Of a stretch of DNA of 64,000 nt, positions 22,373 through 33,798 are shown one piece after another. The notes beneath the pieces are model-generated. The model saw nothing but the letters and a program-made list of their open reading frames with translations, did no database searches and had not been told where the DNA came from. This stretch comes from Saccharum officinarum. Its lineage: Eukaryota > Streptophyta > Magnoliopsida > Poales > Poaceae. Position 1 is the first letter of the stretch. Every line of letters begins with the position of its first letter. Both the position numbers and the translations under genes were made by a program. The DNA is taken from assembly GCA_020631735.1 (NCBI GenBank), contig CM036215.1, positions 17,448,346 to 17,512,345 of the forward strand. Direction: 5' to 3'.

Positions 22373-24200
22373 ATGGATGAACAAATGTGTATCAGATTCC
22401 ACTTTGGTGGTAGTTTCACCAGGGTGGGGAGGAATTAGTACTATGTTGGTGGAGACCTTGTTGAATGCAAGATCGATTTGGACAAGCTATCATTTTTTGA
22501 GATCAAGGGGCACCTTGCTAATCATTATAATCCACCTAGTGTACTAAGATTCTTCTGGCTGAAGCCTGGGAAGACACAAAGTGATGGTCTGGTGTTGTTG
22601 GTTGATGATAATTCTTGACAGGCCATGTATGCCGAGCACAGTAATGGGGAAAGTTGTTGACATGTATGTTGAGGAAGTGGGTATGGAGCTCAATGTAGAT
22701 GATCAGGACATTTGGGCTGGTGATGATGAGGGCAGAGATCAGTACAATGAAGAGGAGCAAGAAGTGTTTGCTGATGATGAGGGAGGACATGAAGCTAATG
22801 ATCCTCAGGGATATGATGAGCATAGGACAGTTGATATTCTTAAGAGCCCACCTATGAATGACAAAGACTTCCTATCTTTCATGGCATTCTACAAGTCACC
22901 CTCAAAGGAAACAGACAAAGGGAAAGGTGTTGCAGGTATAGAAGATGAAGAACAGCTTGTGCATGCAGCTATAGATGAAGAAGAAGAGTCTGTGCATGCA
23001 GCTACAGAAGATGAAGAAGATTGTGTGAATATCCTGCAGGATAATGAGTTATCTGATGATTCATCAGATGAAGATTACAACCAGCCATAAAAGGATGACA
23101 ACTCTGTAGAAGATGAAGAGGCAATTGAACTTAGAAATTATGCAAGGCAGATTAAGAGAGACATGAAAGCAAAGAAATTAGGCATTCATGGCACTTCATT
23201 TGTGGACATTAGAGCAGAGGACTTAGTTGATGAAGTACCAAATATGGATGAACCTGCTAGTCCTTTCCTTGATTCAAGTGATGAGTATTCCTATGAGGAG
23301 AACAGTGATGGGGAAATAGAACGATGGAAGTCATTGGAGAACAGGTTTGACAGTAAGGTTGAGGTGCCTGCTTTCTCACTAGGGATGGTATTCAGAGACT
23401 CCAGGCAGTTCAAGAAGGCCTTGGTTAAGTATGGACTGAGAACCCACAAGTCTCTCAAATTTCCTAAAGATGAGAAGGATAAGGTGAGGGCTATATGTGA
23501 TTGGCCAGGTTGCAACTGGTTGATATATGGATCTAAGACTAGCAGATCAAAATGGTTTAAGGTAGTCACTTTTGTAGATGAGCATGAATGCCCACCTAGG
23601 AGAGATAACAAGCTGGTGACATCTACCGTCATTGCTAAACACTATTACAACCAGATCAGGGACAACCCCACTTGGAGTGTTGGGCTCATGAAGGCTGCAT
23701 GTCTTAGAGATTTGTTTGCATATGTCTCAATCTCAAAGTGCAAGAGGGCTAAGTCAATAGTGTTGAACAAAGCTTTGGATGCTATGAAGGGGGAGTATAG
23801 CAGGGTTTATGACTATCAGCTTGAGCTACTTAGGTCCAACCCTGGGAGCACAGTAGTTGTGTGTCTTGACCCTGACATTGTTGACAAAGTCTTTGAAAGA
23901 TTCTATGTCTGCTTTGATGCTTTGAAGAAAGGTTTCCTTGAAGGGTGCAGGAAGGTTATAGGATTAGATGGTTGTTGGTTCAAAGGGGCAAACAATGGAA
24001 ATTTGCTCTGTGCCATAGGGAGGGATGCCAACAACCAGATGTATCCTGTGGCTTGGGCAGTTGTGGCAATAGAAAACTATGATGCATGGTACTGGTTCTT
24101 GTCACTACTACAAAAAGACCTCAACATTTGTAATGGAGGACACCAGTGGGTTATCATTTCAGATCAACAAAAGATGAGCATGTTTTCATTCTGTGATTGA
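22373..24200 (+). pseudogene. mudrA: mudrA-like transposase, truncated and with stops
   Basis: The ATG at 22373 opens a frame encoding the N-terminal module common in plant mudrA proteins (FEIKGHLANHYNPPSVLRFF, WLKPGK, GLVLLVDD). It carries a TAG and a TGA. After a one-base frame change near 22652 it continues as an acidic linker (22660-23160) with a TAA at 23088-23090. The MuDR DNA-binding domain follows (FRDSRQFKKALVKYG, CDWPGCNWLIYG, HECPPRRDN), then the MULE transposase core with the first catalytic Asp in KVIGLDGCWFKG and the second in WVIISDQQK. Immediately after DQQK the sequence is foreign and ends after MSMFSFCD. The third catalytic Glu and the SWIM zinc finger are therefore missing, presumably by an internal deletion. 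The protein cannot be an active transposase. Confidence 0.92.
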
Positions 24201-24527
24201 AGGCAATACAAAACTAATGTTGTTATTATGTGTTTCAAGGAAATAGAAAACTATTGTTGTCATTCTGTGTTTCAAGAAATGTTGTGTGCTCTGCTTAATC
24301 TAGTATAGACAGAAAACACAAACAAATAGATGATTGCACTGAACAAACACATTTCTATCATTTAATCAGTGAACTAGCACTGCTCAAACACAGATACTTC
24401 AAACATACAGTTGGGGTTCCAGGACCATCCACTAAACATGCCTTGTTCTGTCATACACAACCACAACACACTAATTCAACACTAAAAAGAACCTGCATTG
24501 CTCTACCATTCAACACACTTACATGCT

Positions 24528-25245
24528 CTACTTTGAGCAACCATTCATGAACTTGGCAACCAACAAGGCCATCACAAATACAAACATGAATACACAGCAA
24601 CTACTGCATCCATTTTTCTTCATCCCCTTCATCTTCTGTTCCAATGCATCCAACTGCTTCTGCATTGCTTCGACCTCCTCTTCTTTCTTCAGCAGCTCCT
24701 CTTTCTTCACCAGCTCCTCTTTCTTCAGCATCTCATTCTCTTTCTTCATCAGCTGCCTCTATAGGGACTGGTTCATCAACTCCAACTCCTGAACATGATG
24801 TTCCCTGGCTTCATCAACAAATGGTTCTCCCCTTTCCCTCTTCAACCTAAAAACAACATCCTTGAGGTCCAGCAGCAGTTCCTTGATCCACTTCGATGTG
24901 GGTGGATCAAACCATTCAAAGTATCCACAGTCACCCTCATGCTGCAAACACAAACTCATGGTCAAGTTACCTACATTGATGACAACAACACTACAGTAAC
25001 CAAGAACAAGGGTGCCTCACATGCTTATCAATGCATCTGAAGTATCTACGCCCAGGATTGTCCAAACTCCATGAAATCCACCTTGGCGCCTTCTTCGTCA
25101 CCTTGCACTTGCAGAACACTGGGGGCTGGTAGTCTAGGGGACCGATGCGGTAGGGTATCGGCGATCCACTCACCTCGACGGGGGCGGCGCCACCACCACC
25201 AGTTGAGGCTGACAAGCTCGAAGCACGCGAGCTTCATTCGGCCAT
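24528..25245 (-). pseudogene. GRF-zinc-finger, coiled-coil, C-terminal membrane anchor protein
   Basis: This gene lies on the - strand, convergent with mudrA. The ATG at 25245 is followed by a TGA at codon 4 (25236-25234). The open frame then encodes a GRF-type zinc finger (FCKCKVTKKAPRW, NPGRRYFRC). Exon 1 ends at 25021, an intron with GT-AG ends spans 25020-24942 (79 bp), and exon 2 restores the frame to complete the finger (GDCGYFEWFDPP). Then come WIKELLLDLKDVVFRLKRE, a TAG at 24761-24759, a Lys/Glu-rich coiled coil built of KKEELL-type repeats, and a hydrophobic C-terminal segment (CVFMFVFVMALLVAKF), a likely tail anchor. GRF fingers bind nucleic acid. By inference this is an element-borne accessory gene, now carrying two nonsense codons; a captured host gene is the alternative. 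Confidence 0.8.
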
Positions 25246-25407
25246 GGCGCCACACGCGACGAGCAGCTGCACCAGGGGCGCTCCTCCACCGAAATCGCCG
25301 GCAACCCTAACTCGCCGGTGCGGCAGGTGCCGTGGATGTGCGTGCGCTCAGACACGGGAAATGAAAGGGGGATGGCGTATTTTAGCCAAACAGTGCTGGG
25401 CTACACG

Positions 25408-25590
25408 CCTCCTCCACGCTGGCTAGGGCTGCCACGCTAGACGCCACGTCAGCCAAAACCACCCTCCATTACCGCCCAGGGGGTTAATTAAACTGATTTG
25501 CATGGTTAGAGTGTAGGAAACCTGGTTTTGTAGGTGGTGGGCCAAACTATTCCAGGGTTCAAAGGACAGGGGGTTATCTAGACTTTTTCC
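25408..25590 (-). repeat. Right terminal inverted repeat of the Mutator-like element
   Basis: Partner of 21706-21888, ending in GACTTTTTCC directly before the target duplication. Confidence 0.92.
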
Positions 25591-25600
25591 AATATACATT
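25591..25600. repeat. Target-site duplication (right) of the Mutator-like element
   Basis: AATATACATT, identical to 21696-21705. Confidence 0.9.
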
Positions 25601-25874
25601 TGAAAATGAAAACACCCATCTGTCCTTCCCAAAATAAATCAACTCCTAAAATGTTAACGCTCTCGCGCGCCCTGTGCCTCGTGCCTTGTGTCGCCCACGT
25701 CTCACGCCGCACGCCACTTACGCCTTGCACTGCGCTCCAGCGCACCTCGCGCCTCCCACCCGGACTCACGCTGCGCACAACCAAGGTCCAGCCTCCGTGC
25801 CGTGACATCGAGCTATGTGCTGGCGTCAAGCTCCACGTCAACGAGTGTCCATTAGGGGGCAACAAGTAGATAAG

Positions 25875-26660
25875 CACATGTTGCAATCGTATGTTTTCAT
25901 GCGTTTCAGATATATATTGCATATGTTTCATCTGGATGTTGCAAAAGATTCATATGTTGAAATAACTATACACGTATGTTGCAAGTGTATGTTTTAAATG
26001 TTTCACCTATTTCGAACGTATGTTGCAAGTGTTTTATCTGGATTTTGCATATTTTTCACTGGCTATACACGTATGTTGTAGTGTATGTTTCAAATGTTTA
26101 TGCTGTTTGAAACGTATGTTGCAAGTGTTTTATCTGGATATTGCATATATTGCAGTGCCCATACATATATGTTGCAAGCGTATGTTGTAAATATTTCATC
26201 TGCTTCGGACATATGTTATAGCAAATGTTTTATGTTGCAAGTGTTTCATGAGCAGGCGCAGCAAGGGGCGTAGCGGTCCCCATGTGCGCGTGACAAACGA
26301 AGAGAGCGCGGCTATGCATATGTTTCATCTGGATGTTACAAAAGTAGATCTTGTGTTGCATATATTGCAATAACTATACACGTATGTTGCAAGTGTATGT
26401 TTTAAATGTTGTAGCTGTTTCGAACGTATGTTGCAAGTGTTTTATCTAGATTTTGCATATGTTGCACTTGCTATACATGTATGTTGCAAGTGTATGTTTC
26501 AAATGTGTTATGCTATTTCAAACGTATATTGCAAGTGTTTTATCTGGATGTTGCATATATTGCAGTGCCCATACATATACGTTGCAAGCGTATGTTGTAA
26601 ATATTTTATCTGCTTCGGACGTATGTTGCAGCAAATCCTTAATGTTGCAAGTGTTTCATG
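25875..26660. repeat. ATGTTGCAAGTG / ATGTTTCATCTGG degenerate tandem array
   Basis: Words ATGTTGCA, ATGTTTCA and TTTTATCTGGAT recur with a long period: the block at about 25975-26245 is repeated with small changes at about 26375-26660. This is the reverse complement of the word set at 670-1065. It runs into a GC-rich stretch (26660-27100) with CACGAAGCTGCATC and CAGGCAGCAGGCGC repeats and ends near a CCGGACG-rich word cluster at 27062-27100. No coding content is supported. Confidence 0.65.
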
Positions 26661-27418
26661 AGCAGGCACGGCAAGGGGCACAAGCGAAGGTGGTACCCTC
26701 GGGCGCAATGGTCCCCGCGTACGCGCGGCAAGCGAAGTGAGCGTGGCAGCAGGGCAGGAGCACAAAGTTGTATCCATGGGCGTGGCAGCAGGCACAAAGC
26801 ACGAAGCTGCATCGGGCAGCAGGCGCGGAGCACGAGGCGAAGCGGAGCACGAAGCTGCATCTATAGGCACCTCATGAGGGTATCATTATTGAAAACGGGC
26901 AGGCAGCAGGCGCAGAGCACGAGGCGAAGCGGATCACGAAGCTGCATCCATAGACGCCCCCTGAGGATATCATTATTGAGAACGGACAGGCAACAGGCGC
27001 GGAGCATGAAGTTGTATCCATAGGCGTGTATCATTATTGAAAACGGGCGGGCGGCAGGCACGGGCATCCGGACGGACGCCGCGTCCGGACGTCTGGATGC
27101 TAGTCTCTCTGCGAATCATCCTAATTCAAGGTATTTTGAGTTTGATCAACTTTACAGTGAAGAATACCAACATTTACGATACCAAATAAGTAGATTACAA
27201 AAATATATTTCATAGTGCATCTGTACTGTTTGGACGTTGTAAATATTGATCGATGTTTTTTCTATAAATTTATTGAAAGTTAAAATAATTAGACCTGAGA
27301 CAACTCTAATAAGTTGATTTATTTTGGGACGAAGCGAGTATACTTCTTTCGGCTGCAGCTTCAGCTGCCACAAGAATTGCAGCATAGAGGAGTCGAATTT
27401 CCGATTTTTCTGCACGGG
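26661..27418. other. GC-rich repeat tail and intergenic DNA
   Basis: 26661-27060 contains imperfect 90-110 bp tandem units (GCACGAAGCTGCATC and GGTATCATTATTGA words near 26880, 26965 and 27030). The remainder is AT-rich and featureless. No gene is seen. Confidence 0.4.
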
Positions 27419-27540
27419 TCCTAGAAAGCGATGATAAACTGTGAAATTGAATTTCAAAATTCTATACACAACTCCCACGGATCCTAGAAAGCGATGATAA
27501 GCTGTGAAACTGAATTTTCAAAATTCTATACACAAATCCT
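27419..27540. repeat. Two-copy tandem duplication, about 62 bp
   Basis: The unit starting TCCTAGAAAGCGATGATAA occurs at 27419-27481 and again at 27482-27540 with a few differences. Confidence 0.75.
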
Positions 27541-27972
27541 ACTGAGAAAATAAATTTGGATGGGGCGGCAATTGGCACGTACGACGTCCAAGTCTAAGAT
27601 GAATGAACATCCCGTCAACTTCTTGAAAGCCCCTACCAATCTGCTAGACGTTTGGACACGTTAGTGACCAACATTAACGCAGCACGAACAGTGCACCGGT
27701 TCGCTTGGTCTGCAAGGTCGTTTGGTTCCCTAGCAAGCACAGAGATCCGCATGCACATGGTTGGTCGAACTCCCAGGACAGAATAGCATCTGCTCATCCG
27801 TGGCAGTTTCGCAACAGTTGCCCAGAGGACACAACTTTTCGATTTCGCCCCACATCCTGGCCGGACTGATAGTACAAAGATTCATCAATTCGTAATTCAC
27901 TCTCTGGGTGTCCTAACTGATAGTGCAATCATACATTTACAAAGCTGGGTGAGGTGGTTGTACCTCATCTCA

Positions 27973-28216
27973 GGCCTTGTTCACTTTCCCGTCCCAACCC
28001 AAAATATTTCCTCTTCTACTCATCACATCAAATCTTTCGACGCATGCATGGAGCATTAAATGTAGGTAAAAAAGATAACTAATTGCATAGTTTGTCTGTA
28101 AATGTCGGGACGAATCTTTTGAGCCTAGTTAGTCCATGATTAGACAAATTTTGTCAAATAACAACGAAAGATGCTACAGTAACTTTTCACCTACTTTTCG
28201 CGAAGTGAACACACCC
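27973..28216. mobile_element. Tourist-like MITE (PIF/Harbinger type)
   Basis: 244 bp, beginning GGCCTTGTTCAC and ending GTGAACACACCC (near inverted ends), flanked by TCA on both sides (27970-27972 and 28217-28219). The core words AACTAATTGCATAG and CGGGACGAATCTTTTGAGCC are shared with many other copies in this window. A near-identical copy lies at about 46676-46915. Confidence 0.8.
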
Positions 28217-28219
28217 TCA

Positions 28220-29002
28220 ACTATATTTTTCGCATGTTTGGCAGTTGGCACAGCTTCTTCATGAGTATTTCTCCGGAGAAGCCGGAGCACTTAGAGTGGA
28301 GCCATTTCTTGTGGCTCCAGCTATCGGCTAAAACAGCTCCAGCTCCAGCTATCGACTTGCATCTTGCATGCATTTGTGGCTCCCTGGCTTGGATTCTCTT
28401 GCGCATTCAAGACAGACTGCGTGCCTTTGATCCGCCCATGTACTAGCAGGCCATAGGAACAGTGGAACACACACATCCAGAGGGAAAACGGGGGTTCCTG
28501 GAATCTTCACAGCTAGCGGCCGGGGATCAATTTTTGTGTGCCTTGAATCGAGGCCCAATGTCCACTGTGGTATGCTTCATGGAGAGGAGTACAGAGTACT
28601 TGTACTTTTGGGTCCGGAGCGATGCCTCCCGTTGTGGCAAAACAGTCTCAGATATTTTTCGGCGTCACATTCACAGGCACATTGGTGACGACCTTCTAGG
28701 TCAGTCCCATGGTCAAAACTATACACGGTTTCATAGCAGCCATGTCAGCGTAAAACCATTTATAAAAACCATCTTATACCGTGCATGTTTCGTCTAATAA
28801 ATATTGCCTTTTTTTCTCTCACCTGAGTCCACCGTCTTACTCGTGAGCTCCTGGCCACCAGTCAACCCGTGAAGCAGAGGAGCCTTCACGGACGAACACA
28901 GCCTGCCACCAGTGAACTCATGCTCACCGTGGAGGAACCTGCACGGACGAGCGAAGCCTGGAAGACAAGCTCGGCAGCGTGCGTCAGGGCAGTGGCGGCC
29001 TG
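28220..29002. other. Intergenic DNA left of the segmental duplication
   Basis: No gene is supported. The DNA becomes GC-rich from about 28830 and leads into the direct repeat that begins at 29003. Confidence 0.4.
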
Positions 29003-29450
29003 CGCGAGCGCGGTGCAGCCAGCGATCGCACGCAGCGCCGGCGGGCGAGCGCTCGCGGCGGCCAGAAACCTCACACGATGCGGCGCGGGCGAGCACTCCG
29101 ACGGCCGGCGAGCACACAGGGCGGCGCGGGGGAGCACTCCGACGGCCGGCGAGCACTCGCGGCAGCGTGGGTGAGCGCGCTGGCAGCCTGTGAGCGCACG
29201 TAGCGCCGGCCGGCGAGCGCTCGCGGCGCACCGGCCAGCGAACGCGGCAGCGCGGACGAGTTTTCGCAACGGCGCGACGGCGGCCTGCGAGCACACGTAG
29301 CGGCGGCCGGCGAGCACGGCAGCGTGTGCGAGCACTCGAAGCGGCGCGGTGGCGGCCTGCGAGCGCACGTAGCGGCGGTCGGCGAGCACTCACGGCGGCC
29401 TGCAAGCACACGTAGCAGCGGCGATGCGGGCGAAGGCGGCGAGCGCACGC
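29003..29450. repeat. GC-rich minisatellite (copy A)
   Basis: Imperfect repeats of words such as GGCCTGCGAGCGCACGTAGC and GGCCGGCGAGCACTC. Compared with copy B (37567-37975) it has at least one extra unit near 29110-29165, so copy number has changed since the duplication. Confidence 0.75.
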
Positions 29451-30720
29451 GATAGAAACGGATGGTTTCCTCCCAACGCCAAAACCGTCGTTTCTTCGTG
29501 CATGGGTTCAAGCGGAGACGTCGTTTCTCCTCGAGGAAACGGTTTCCTATGTTCTTTCTCTCTTTCATCGTTAATTAGACTGCTATGTCAGTATTTTACT
29601 TAGTTGACAGGTCATTTAATAGAGATAGAAATCATAATTAATTCTTCATTAGGATTGCCCTTAGTCGACACAGCAAAAATCACGAGTCGACACAGCAAAA
29701 ATCACGAGTCGGGTTGCTTTGGTGTCTGTGTGCATTAGCTCGGCCGAGAAAATTGAGGTGCACCTGCTGCGTGCGTGCGTGCGTTTTCTAGACACAAGGC
29801 TGCATGCGACCGTCTTCTTCGCTGAGCGAAAGGACGAAGGTGCGTGGCGCGGCGGGCGGGGTTCGCGCGTGCAGAAGCCGTAGTAATTTTCGGAGATCGT
29901 TTGAATTACTACGGCTTTTGCTAAAAAAATGTTTCGGATGATGAATTATAATCACCTTATTAGATCGTTTGGCTTTTGCTAACGCGAAAGCTAACAGAGA
30001 ATGCTCCTTTTTGGCCTAGGGATGAGATAATTAAGGCGGGTCGTTTGAATTTTTTTCCTCGAATAATACCCCAAAAAACCTTATACTCTCTTCCTTTCTG
30101 AATACCTAAAGTTGGAGCTTTTTCCACACGCCCATGCACGATTTATAGGCTTAATTTAGTACAACTCTAATTCAACTTTGAGTGGAGTGGAGCAATTTGG
30201 GGAAAACGTTAAAGCTAGTATTTTTAGCTGCATCCGGCACCAACCTCTTGTGAGAGCGAGTTTTAACTAGCTTCATTTGAGGAGTCATTCCATTTGAACC
30301 CGTTTGGAGATAAAATAGCTCCAAAAATCTCCTAAAACTGCTAAAGAAGCTGCGCCAAGCAGGTCCATACTAATTAATAACTCCATGTGTGTATATATAC
30401 TTTGGCACAACGAAACAGGTGATATGTGATGAGTGGACGTTGGTTGCACGAAGAGATCGAAGGTGGAGTGGAATGATGCTGCCCATAAGCTTGCACAACC
30501 GGCGAAAATAACATATCACTTGGCGGTTTGGTGTTTTAATTCGTTGGTGTGTGTTGAGCAAACTATTTGAGACTAGTATAGTACAACATCCGAGTGGTTA
30601 ATATATCTCTTTTTCATGAACAAAAAAGAATTAATTAATTGCCATTGTCACATATAGTACTCCGTACCATTGTATATACTATATAGTATCACCGTCCAGC
30701 TGTCCAGAAGATAAAGCAGA

Positions 30721-30836
30721 GGATTAACCGTGTCAGATTAGATACCCATCGCGAACAAATGGAAATGATCATCGAGAAGGATTAACCGTGTCAGATTAGA
30801 TACCCATCGCGAACAAATGGAAATGATCATCGAGAA
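30721..30836. repeat. 58-bp perfect tandem duplication
   Basis: Unit GGATTAACCGTGTCAGATTA... occurs twice back to back (30721-30778 and 30779-30836). The same doublet is in copy B at 39242-39357, so it is older than the segmental duplication. Confidence 0.9.
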
Positions 30837-31236
30837 ACCTTTCGGCAGTACTTTAGCAGTATTTTTTAGCGAACGAACAGTGTTTTTCTCTCACAACATT
30901 TTAGCATAAGCATCAGCATAAACAAAATTTCAGCATAAGCGAACAGACCCGTCCATACGGCCATCGAGTCCATTGCTGCGGGGGCATCCATCCATCCACA
31001 TCCACCGCGGCGTGTTCATCAATTCCGCCCGAATCCAAATCCGAATCTGAATCCGAATCTAAACCCAAAACAACCCTAATCCCGACCCTCTCGTGTTGGC
31101 AAAGCTTGCAGGACTCTTTGTATAGTAGCAGGTCAGGTCCCTTGTCGTCTTCCTCGTCTCCAGAGTGTGCCACTCTCTCTGCCAGTAACCTCAGATCGTT
31201 TAGCCTACCTAAGCAGATCGAGTAGCTAGTTACACC

Positions 31237-31887
31237 CAGGGTTAAAAAAACCGCTCGGTAAACCGCGGTTTACCGCGGTTACCGGCCTAACCGGGCCGGA
31301 CCGGTTCCGGTCCGGTCCGGTTAGGTATTCCCCAAATTCAAATTTAAAATTTGAAAAAAAAAATCTGAAAAATTTTCTAAAAATAGTTCATGATTTATAG
31401 AAGCCAATGGTGTAAAAATTTTTCAAATTCGAGTTCGTTTAGTATTTATTTATACGTATAGAAGTTTGAAAAAAAAGAAAAAAAAAATCCCGGTCCTGCC
31501 CCGTTAAGGCCCCCAAATTCAAATTTAAAATTTGAAAAAAAAAACAAAAAATGCTGAAAAAATTCCTAAAAATAGTTCATGATTTATAGAAGCCAATGGT
31601 GTAAAAATTTTTCAAATTCGAGTTCGTTTAGTATTTATTTATACGTATAGAAGTTTGAAAAAAAAAAAGAAAAAAGAAAATTCCAAACTCAAACGGAGCG
31701 GTAAACCGCTCAAACCGAGCGGTTACCGCTCCAAACCGCCCGGTAAACCGGTGACAAACCGAACCGAAGGCGCGTTTGAATTCAAATTCAAATTCGACCG
31801 GTTACCGACCGGTTACCGGTAAACCGGACTGGTAAACCGGAACCGGAGGCCAACGGTTTGGGGTAACCGGTCGGTAAAAAAACCCTG
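31237..31887. mobile_element. hAT-like non-autonomous element (copy A)
   Basis: 651 bp with ends CAGGGTTAAAAAAACC and (reverse) CAGGGTTTTTTTACC, and an exact 8-bp duplication GTTACACC at 31229-31236 and 31888-31895. The 8-bp duplication and CAGGG terminus fit the hAT superfamily. The interior contains two direct copies of a roughly 170-bp unit (AAATAGTTCATGATTTATAG word), and the subterminal regions are packed with GGTAACCGG / GGTAAACCG words. There is no coding capacity. Confidence 0.88.
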
Positions 31888-31972
31888 GTTACACCTCGCC
31901 AACCCCCAACAGTTCATTAGCTAGCTTGCTCAGATCAGATGGCTTTTATTTGATTCTGATGAGATGAACTGA

Positions 31973-32213
31973 GGGTGTGTTTAGTTGCTCCTGTAAAATT
32001 TTTTGAAGCACAGTAACTCTTTCGTTTGTATTTGGCCATTAGTGTCCAATCATGGACTAATTAGGTTCTAAAGATCTGTCTCGTTATTTACAACAAAACT
32101 GTGCTATTAGTTATTTTTAACTTATATTTAATGCTCTATACATGCGTCCAAAGATTCAATGTGACGGAAAATCTTATAAAATTTTTGGAATTTTGAAGAA
32201 ACTAAACACACCC
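31973..32213. mobile_element. Tourist-like MITE (copy A)
   Basis: It begins GGGTGTGTTTAGTTGCTCC and ends ACTAAACACACCC, with the conserved core of this MITE group. The target duplication is not clear. The same element is at 40491-40731 in copy B. Confidence 0.7.
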
Positions 32214-32443
32214 TACCGAGAGAGTAGCCCTGAAGCAACAGAAAATACGCTTCCTGTGCAAGTTTCAGCAGCAGGTAATTAATCGCCGTCAGAGTCAGAA
32301 TCGATCAGAGTGCACTTTGTTGCCTCCATCCGTGGCGATTTTCGTTTTCCCAACAGTTTGGCGGCGACAGAAGAGTTCCCGTCCCATGTATGCCACCACA
32401 TGCATCCTGCTGCTACTTTCTGAACAGAGGAGTACCGAGTACG

Positions 32444-32672
32444 GTCTTGTTTAGGTACCAAATTTGCCTCTTAAATTTCACTATAAAAAAGAAGATTCTC
32501 ATCACATTAAAATATCGGCAAATGCATGGAGTACAAAATATAGATAAAATAAAAAACTAATTACACAGTTTTGTTCTACTTTGCGAGACGAACGTTTTAA
32601 GACTAATTAGTCAATGTTTGGACAATTATTACCAAATAAAAACAAAATGTTACATATCTGCACAGTAACTCG
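32444..32672. mobile_element. Tourist-like MITE, truncated (copy A)
   Basis: It starts CTTGTTTAGGTACCAAATTTG and ends without a matching terminus near CAGTAACTCGG. The equivalent place in copy B (40966-41995) holds a nested MITE cluster. Confidence 0.6.
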
Positions 32673-33798
32673 GCGAACGATCACAGTCTAATTAACCTTT
32701 GCACAAGGTCCACATGAAATGCAGTAGGAGTACTACATAACATGAGTATTTTTCAACTATGATGTTTTTTTTGACGTAGTGAATAGCTACTCTCATCCCA
32801 CAGGTTTTTTATCTAGAGGCTGATCACTTTTGTCCCTTACCTTAGCTTTTTTTTGAATTTTTTTGAACTGTTTTACCTTAGCTTTGGACTATTGGACGAG
32901 CGATCTAGTCTTCTCCATAAATTCAGTGGACTTGGTGCACATAAGACCGATTTAAATTCAGTGGACTTGGTGCACACGAGACCTTCCCTAATCCCTAGTG
33001 TGGATGTCCTGTGGATTTTTTTTTTTGAGAATGTCATGTGGATTTTGAGGATATATATCTCGTCTCCAGCTATTTCGATAGGCAAAGTTAAATATGCGAC
33101 CGTCGTGCGGAATGGGGATGACACGACACGGGCTGGCCCACCCTCTCCCTCTCCCTCTCCCATGCAACAATGCCCACGCACCAGCGCCCGCGCCCCGCCA
33201 GAAAGGAAGAAGACGACGGTAGCGTTATGATTGGGGTTCCGGCGGTGGGCTTAGAAGGAAGCTTTGGGGGGGAGGCGGCCATGACACGACAGTGGTGGCG
33301 GGAAAGACCGCGGCAGGGCGGGGCAGGGGACGTCACGGTGGAGCTCGCCGGCGCCTTGCCCTGGGATTAGGGTGGGCGGGGTCAAGGGGTGGTGGCGGGT
33401 TGAGGGTGGCGCAGCGAGGCGGCTTGCCGCCGATCACCGGCGGTGGGGGCTGGGACAAGGACGAGGACGATGGAGCTCATGGCACCTTGTGGTTAGGAGA
33501 GAACGGGGTGGAGCGGCGTGGACGGGAGGTGGGTGGCGCGGCTAGCGGTGAGGCTACCGCGGGCTAGGGGCGATGGGGAAGAGGCCAGGTGGGAGAGGCA
33601 GGGCGTGCGGGGAGGAAGAGTGTTTATTGTGCGAGGAAGAAGAGGCGCAGCGAGCGAGCAGAGTTTCAAAATGAGGTTGTATTGTAAGTTTGTAACTCCA
33701 ACCCTTGCGTGTCCCGAATTTTTTTTATTTTTAGTACAAATTTGAAATAAATTTTAAATTTAACCCGCGTTTGAATTTTTTTAAATCTAACCCGTTTG

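Larger units (their letters stand above)
21706..25590 (+). mobile_element. Mutator-like element with mudrA remnant and convergent GRF gene
   Basis: This 3.9-kb element has terminal inverted repeats of about 183 bp (21706-21888 and 25408-25590; both ends carry AAAAGTCTAGATAACCCCC just inside a short G/A start) and a 10-bp target duplication. It holds two convergent genes: a mudrA-type transposase remnant on the + strand and a two-exon GRF-zinc-finger gene on the - strand. Convergent transposase and accessory genes inside long inverted repeats recall maize MuDR (mudrA/mudrB), although the accessory protein is unrelated to MURB as far as I can see. Both genes carry nonsense mutations, so this copy is probably non-autonomous. 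Confidence 0.92.
29003..33715. repeat. Segmental duplication, copy A (4,713 bp)
   Basis: From CGCGAGCGCGGTGCAGCC to the final TGTCCC this segment is repeated in direct orientation at 37567-43326, with about 1% substitutions by eye plus indels. Copy A lacks about 1.05 kb of MITE sequence that copy B has. It contains a GC-rich minisatellite, 22-bp and 58-bp tandem duplications, an hAT-like MITE, Tourist-like MITEs and GC-rich DNA at 33100-33660, but no recognisable gene. The open frames at 28794-29568 and 33170-33745 are composition effects. Confidence 0.93.

Noticed and set aside
26508..26870. Cys/Ala/Pro-rich frames near 26.5-27.1 kb
   Set aside because: They follow the tandem repeats of the GC-rich tail and have no domain.
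28794..29568. Arg/Ala-rich open frames in the GC-rich minisatellite (also near 37514-38091)
   Set aside because: Translations are degenerate tandem repeats of the DNA unit (RRPPLRALAGR type) and stay open in several frames; not a protein gene.
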